Of a stretch of DNA of 64,000 nucleotides, positions 62,325 to 64,000 are shown piece after piece. The position numbers and the translations under genes were made by a program. The notes under the pieces were generated by a model. It did no database searches. It was given only the letters and a program-made list of their open reading frames with translations, and was not told the origin of the DNA. The first letter of the stretch is position 1. Every line of letters starts with the position of its first letter. The stretch covers positions 1-64,000 of the forward strand of contig JAUNKV010000012.1 of the NCBI GenBank assembly GCA_030532575.1. The letters are read 5' to 3'. Origin of the DNA: Propionibacteriaceae bacterium. Lineage in GTDB: Bacteria > Actinomycetota > Actinomycetes > Propionibacteriales > Propionibacteriaceae.

Positions 62325-62619
62325 GAGTCCCCTCCTGGGTGTGTTTGAGAGCGTCGCCCACGACGTGGGCGATGTGCTGGTCGCAGATCCGGTACCAGAT
62401 CTCCTGGCCCTGGCGTCGGGTGGCCACCATGCTCGATCCGCGCAGCACCCGGAGGTGTTGCGAGACCAGCGGTTGGGCCAGCCCGAGTTCCTCGACCAGC
62501 TGGCCGACGGTGCGCTCCTGGGTGGAGAGCAGGTGCACGATGGCGGCACGGACCGGGTTGGACAGCGCCTTGAAGAAGGCAGCCACCGGCTCGTAGTCGT
62601 CGATCAGTGCGTTCGGCAT
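62308..62619 (-). CDS. ArsR/SmtB-family metal-sensing repressor (alpha-5 site type)
   Basis: Winged-helix repressor of 103 residues: recognition region LAQPLVSQHLRVLR and wing RRQGQEIWYRI. The alpha-5 metal site is exact: Asp80, His82, His93 and Glu96 in the pattern D-x-H-x10-H-xx-E, the spacing of SmtB (CzrA and NmtR use the same spacing with His last). The alpha-3 CxC site of ArsR/CadC is missing. It should sense Zn, Co or Ni. An extra THDHDH tail may aid metal binding. ATG 62619 is probably leaderless. First gene of the operon with the metallothionein-like gene. Confidence 0.85.
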   Translation of the reverse strand: MPNALIDDYEPVAAFFKALSNPVRAAIVHLLSTQERTVGQLVEELGLAQPLVSQHLRVLRGSSMVATRRQGQEIWYRICDQHIAHVVGDALKHTQEGTHDHDH

Positions 62620-62625
62620 GGCTAC

Positions 62626-62654
62626 ATTCTCATATGCGAATGCTCGCATGTCAA
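62626..62654 (-). promoter_or_regulatory. metal-operon promoter with ArsR-type operator in the spacer
   Basis: On the minus strand, TTGACA (62654-62649) and GAGAAT (62631-62626) are spaced by 17 bases, and the start codon begins six bases after the -10. The spacer is filled by the palindrome ATGCGA-N4-TCGCAT (62634-62649), perfect over six bases each side. Repressor on this site would exclude polymerase, and metal would release it. Confidence 0.7.
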
Positions 62655-62858
62655 GTGTCCGGGATGAGCAAGGTGTCGCCGGGCAGGGCTCAGAGGGGGC
62701 GCGGTGAGGTGGGGTCGTGAGCCAAGGATCGTCATGGTGGGGTCCTGGCAAGGTGGTGCGACGAAGATCGCACTGGATCGTGGCAGTCGAGGAGTTTGGG
62801 CGCTGCCAGGGGGTCGCCAGGGCGACCGCAGTGGATTCTGCCCTGCTCGCGCACCCTC

Positions 62859-62864
62859 TAAGCT
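62859..62864 (+). promoter_or_regulatory. -10 box of leaderless tyrS
   Basis: TAAGCT lies seven bases before the GTG at 62872. The 217 bases between the metal operon and tyrS hold no gene. A local hairpin GGTCGC-CAGG-GCGACC is seen near 62810-62828, and no T-box. Confidence 0.45.
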
Positions 62865-62871
62865 TGCGCTC

Positions 62872-64000
62872 GTGAATGCACTACTTGACGACCTGCTGTG
62901 GCGTGGGCTGATCGCCCACTCGACCGATCTCGACGCGCTGGGTGCGCACCTGGATGCGGGACCCGTCAAGTTCTATGTGGGCTTTGACCCCACCGCGCCG
63001 AGCCTGCACTTCGGCAACCTGGTCCAGCTGCTCTTCGCGCGCCGCCTCCAGGAGGCGGGGCACCGGCCGCACCTCCTGGTGGGAGGAGCCACCGGGCAGA
63101 TCGGGGACCCCAAGGAGTCGGGGGAGCGGGCCATGAACCCCAAGGAGGTCGTCGCGGGCTGGGTGGAGCGGATCCGAACCCAGGCGGCGCGCTTCGTCTC
63201 TTTTGAGGGGGACAACGCGGCGACGATGGTCAACAACCTGGACTGGACCTCCGGGATGAGTGTGATCGACTTCCTCAGGGATGTCGGCAAACACTTCCCC
63301 GTCAACCGGATGCTCGCCCGTGACGTCGTGGCCAGGAGGCTGGAGGCAGGGATCAGCTACACGGAGTTCTCCTACGTCCTGCTGCAGTCGATGGACTTCC
63401 GGGAGCTGTACCGTCGCCACGGCGTGACGCTCCAGCACGGGGGGTCGGACCAGTGGGGCAACATCACCGCTGGGGTGGAGCTCATCCGGCGTTCGGATCA
63501 GGGACGGGCCCACGCCTTGGCCACGCCGCTGCTCACCAAGGCCGATGGCACGAAGTTCGGCAAGACCGAGTCCGGCACCGTGTGGCTCGACCCCGAGCTC
63601 ACCAGCGCCTACGCCTTCCACCAGTTCTTCCTGAACGCCGAGGACGCGAAGGTGGTGGACTACCTGAAGGTCTTCAGCTTCCGCTCCCGCGAGGAGATCG
63701 AGGCCCTGGAGAAGGCCACCGAGAACGAGCCGTACAAGAGGCTCGCCCAGAAGGCCCTGGCCGACGACGTCACCGACATCGTCCATGGGGTCGCTGAGCG
63801 GCAGGCCGTGGTGGCGGCTGCTGGTGCTCTGTTCGGCAAGGGGGAGCTGCGTGAACTGTCCCCGAGTGTGCTCGAGGGGGTGATGCACGAGCTCAAGGCC
63901 GCCGACGTGCGCCTGCCGATCCCGCTGGCTGATGCCTTCCTGGTGGCGGGCATCGTTGAATCCAAGGCCGCTGCCAAACGGGCGGTCCTCGAGGGCGGGG
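62872..64000 (+). CDS. tyrS: tyrosine--tRNA ligase (truncated by the window end)
   Basis: Class I synthetase, first 376 residues seen. The Tyr-binding and HIGH-like motif is GFDPTAPSLHFGNLVQL, followed by GGATGQIGDP, QHGGSDQWGNITAG and the KMSKS equivalent TKFGKTESG. The sequence ends inside the C-terminal S4-like domain. The GTG start has no ribosome binding site but a -10 box seven bases upstream. A 17-base-spaced TTCTGC is a weak -35. Confidence 0.95.
   Translation, partial: MNALLDDLLWRGLIAHSTDLDALGAHLDAGPVKFYVGFDPTAPSLHFGNLVQLLFARRLQEAGHRPHLLVGGATGQIGDPKESGERAMNPKEVVAGWVERIRTQAARFVSFEGDNAATMVNNLDWTSGMSVIDFLRDVGKHFPVNRMLARDVVARRLEAGISYTEFSYVLLQSMDFRELYRRHGVTLQHGGSDQWGNITAGVELIRRSDQGRAHALATPLLTKADGTKFGKTESGTVWLDPELTSAYAFHQFFLNAEDAKVVDYLKVFSFRSREEIEALEKATENEPYKRLAQKALADDVTDIVHGVAERQAVVAAAGALFGKGELRELSPSVLEGVMHELKAADVRLPIPLADAFLVAGIVESKAAAKRAVLEGG

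Overview
The window is high-GC, gene-dense bacterial DNA. Actinobacterial hallmarks include a 14-gene nuo operon next to menaquinone genes, the mycothiol gene mshC beside a DUF3090 gene, an argCJBD-R-H cluster, a zinc-knuckle type PheS, an infC with an ATC start, and many promoters of the form TANNNT followed 6-7 nt later by a start codon. The layout resembles Propionibacteriaceae (Arachnia/Propionibacterium-like). That assignment is inference from memory of gene content, not from a search.

Layout. 0.2-17.8 kb: geranylgeranyl-reductase family flavoprotein, nuoABCDEFGHIJKLMN (complex I) and a polyprenyl diphosphate synthase, together the menaquinone-linked respiratory entry point. 17.8-20.0 kb: a polysaccharide deacetylase and two unrecognised genes. 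20.1-25.0 kb: menE-menA-menC-menD and a small unrecognised gene. 25.1-28.0 kb: pntAB transhydrogenase behind a possible structured leader. 28.2-31.7 kb: DUF3090, mshC, hisE, hisG and a small membrane protein. 31.8-37.9 kb: an ABC importer operon (two ATPases, lipoprotein, fused double permease) with an embedded MFS exporter and a candidate iron/metal-repressor site in its promoter. 37.9-41.4 kb: a SUFU-domain gene, then infC-rpmI-rplT and an rRNA methyltransferase, preceded by an attenuator-like leader. 41.4-47.0 kb: an accessory island that looks like a type VII (ESX) effector locus: chaperone-like protein, WXG100-like partner, a large effector with a glycine-zipper tip, membrane immunity-like protein, an orphan copy of the tip with a second immunity-like protein, and two paralogous helical-repeat proteins. 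47.1-50.7 kb: pheST. 50.7-52.9 kb: putP and a divergent TetR regulator around a palindrome. 52.8-55.7 kb: leuS. 55.8-61.9 kb: argC-J-B-D-R-H with an ARG box, lacking argF and argG. 62.0-62.6 kb: a SmtB/CzrA-type sensor and a 19-Cys metallothionein-like protein. 62.9 kb to the end: tyrS, cut by the window edge.

The strongest candidates for something new are the orphan-tip toxin/immunity locus (43.0-45.5 kb), the metal sensor/metallothionein pair (62.0-62.7 kb), and the infC leader, in which a 14-codon leader peptide, an antiterminator pairing and a terminator-like hairpin can be drawn. No rRNA, tRNA, CRISPR array, insertion sequence or origin was seen. No gene-free stretch exceeds about 220 bases.
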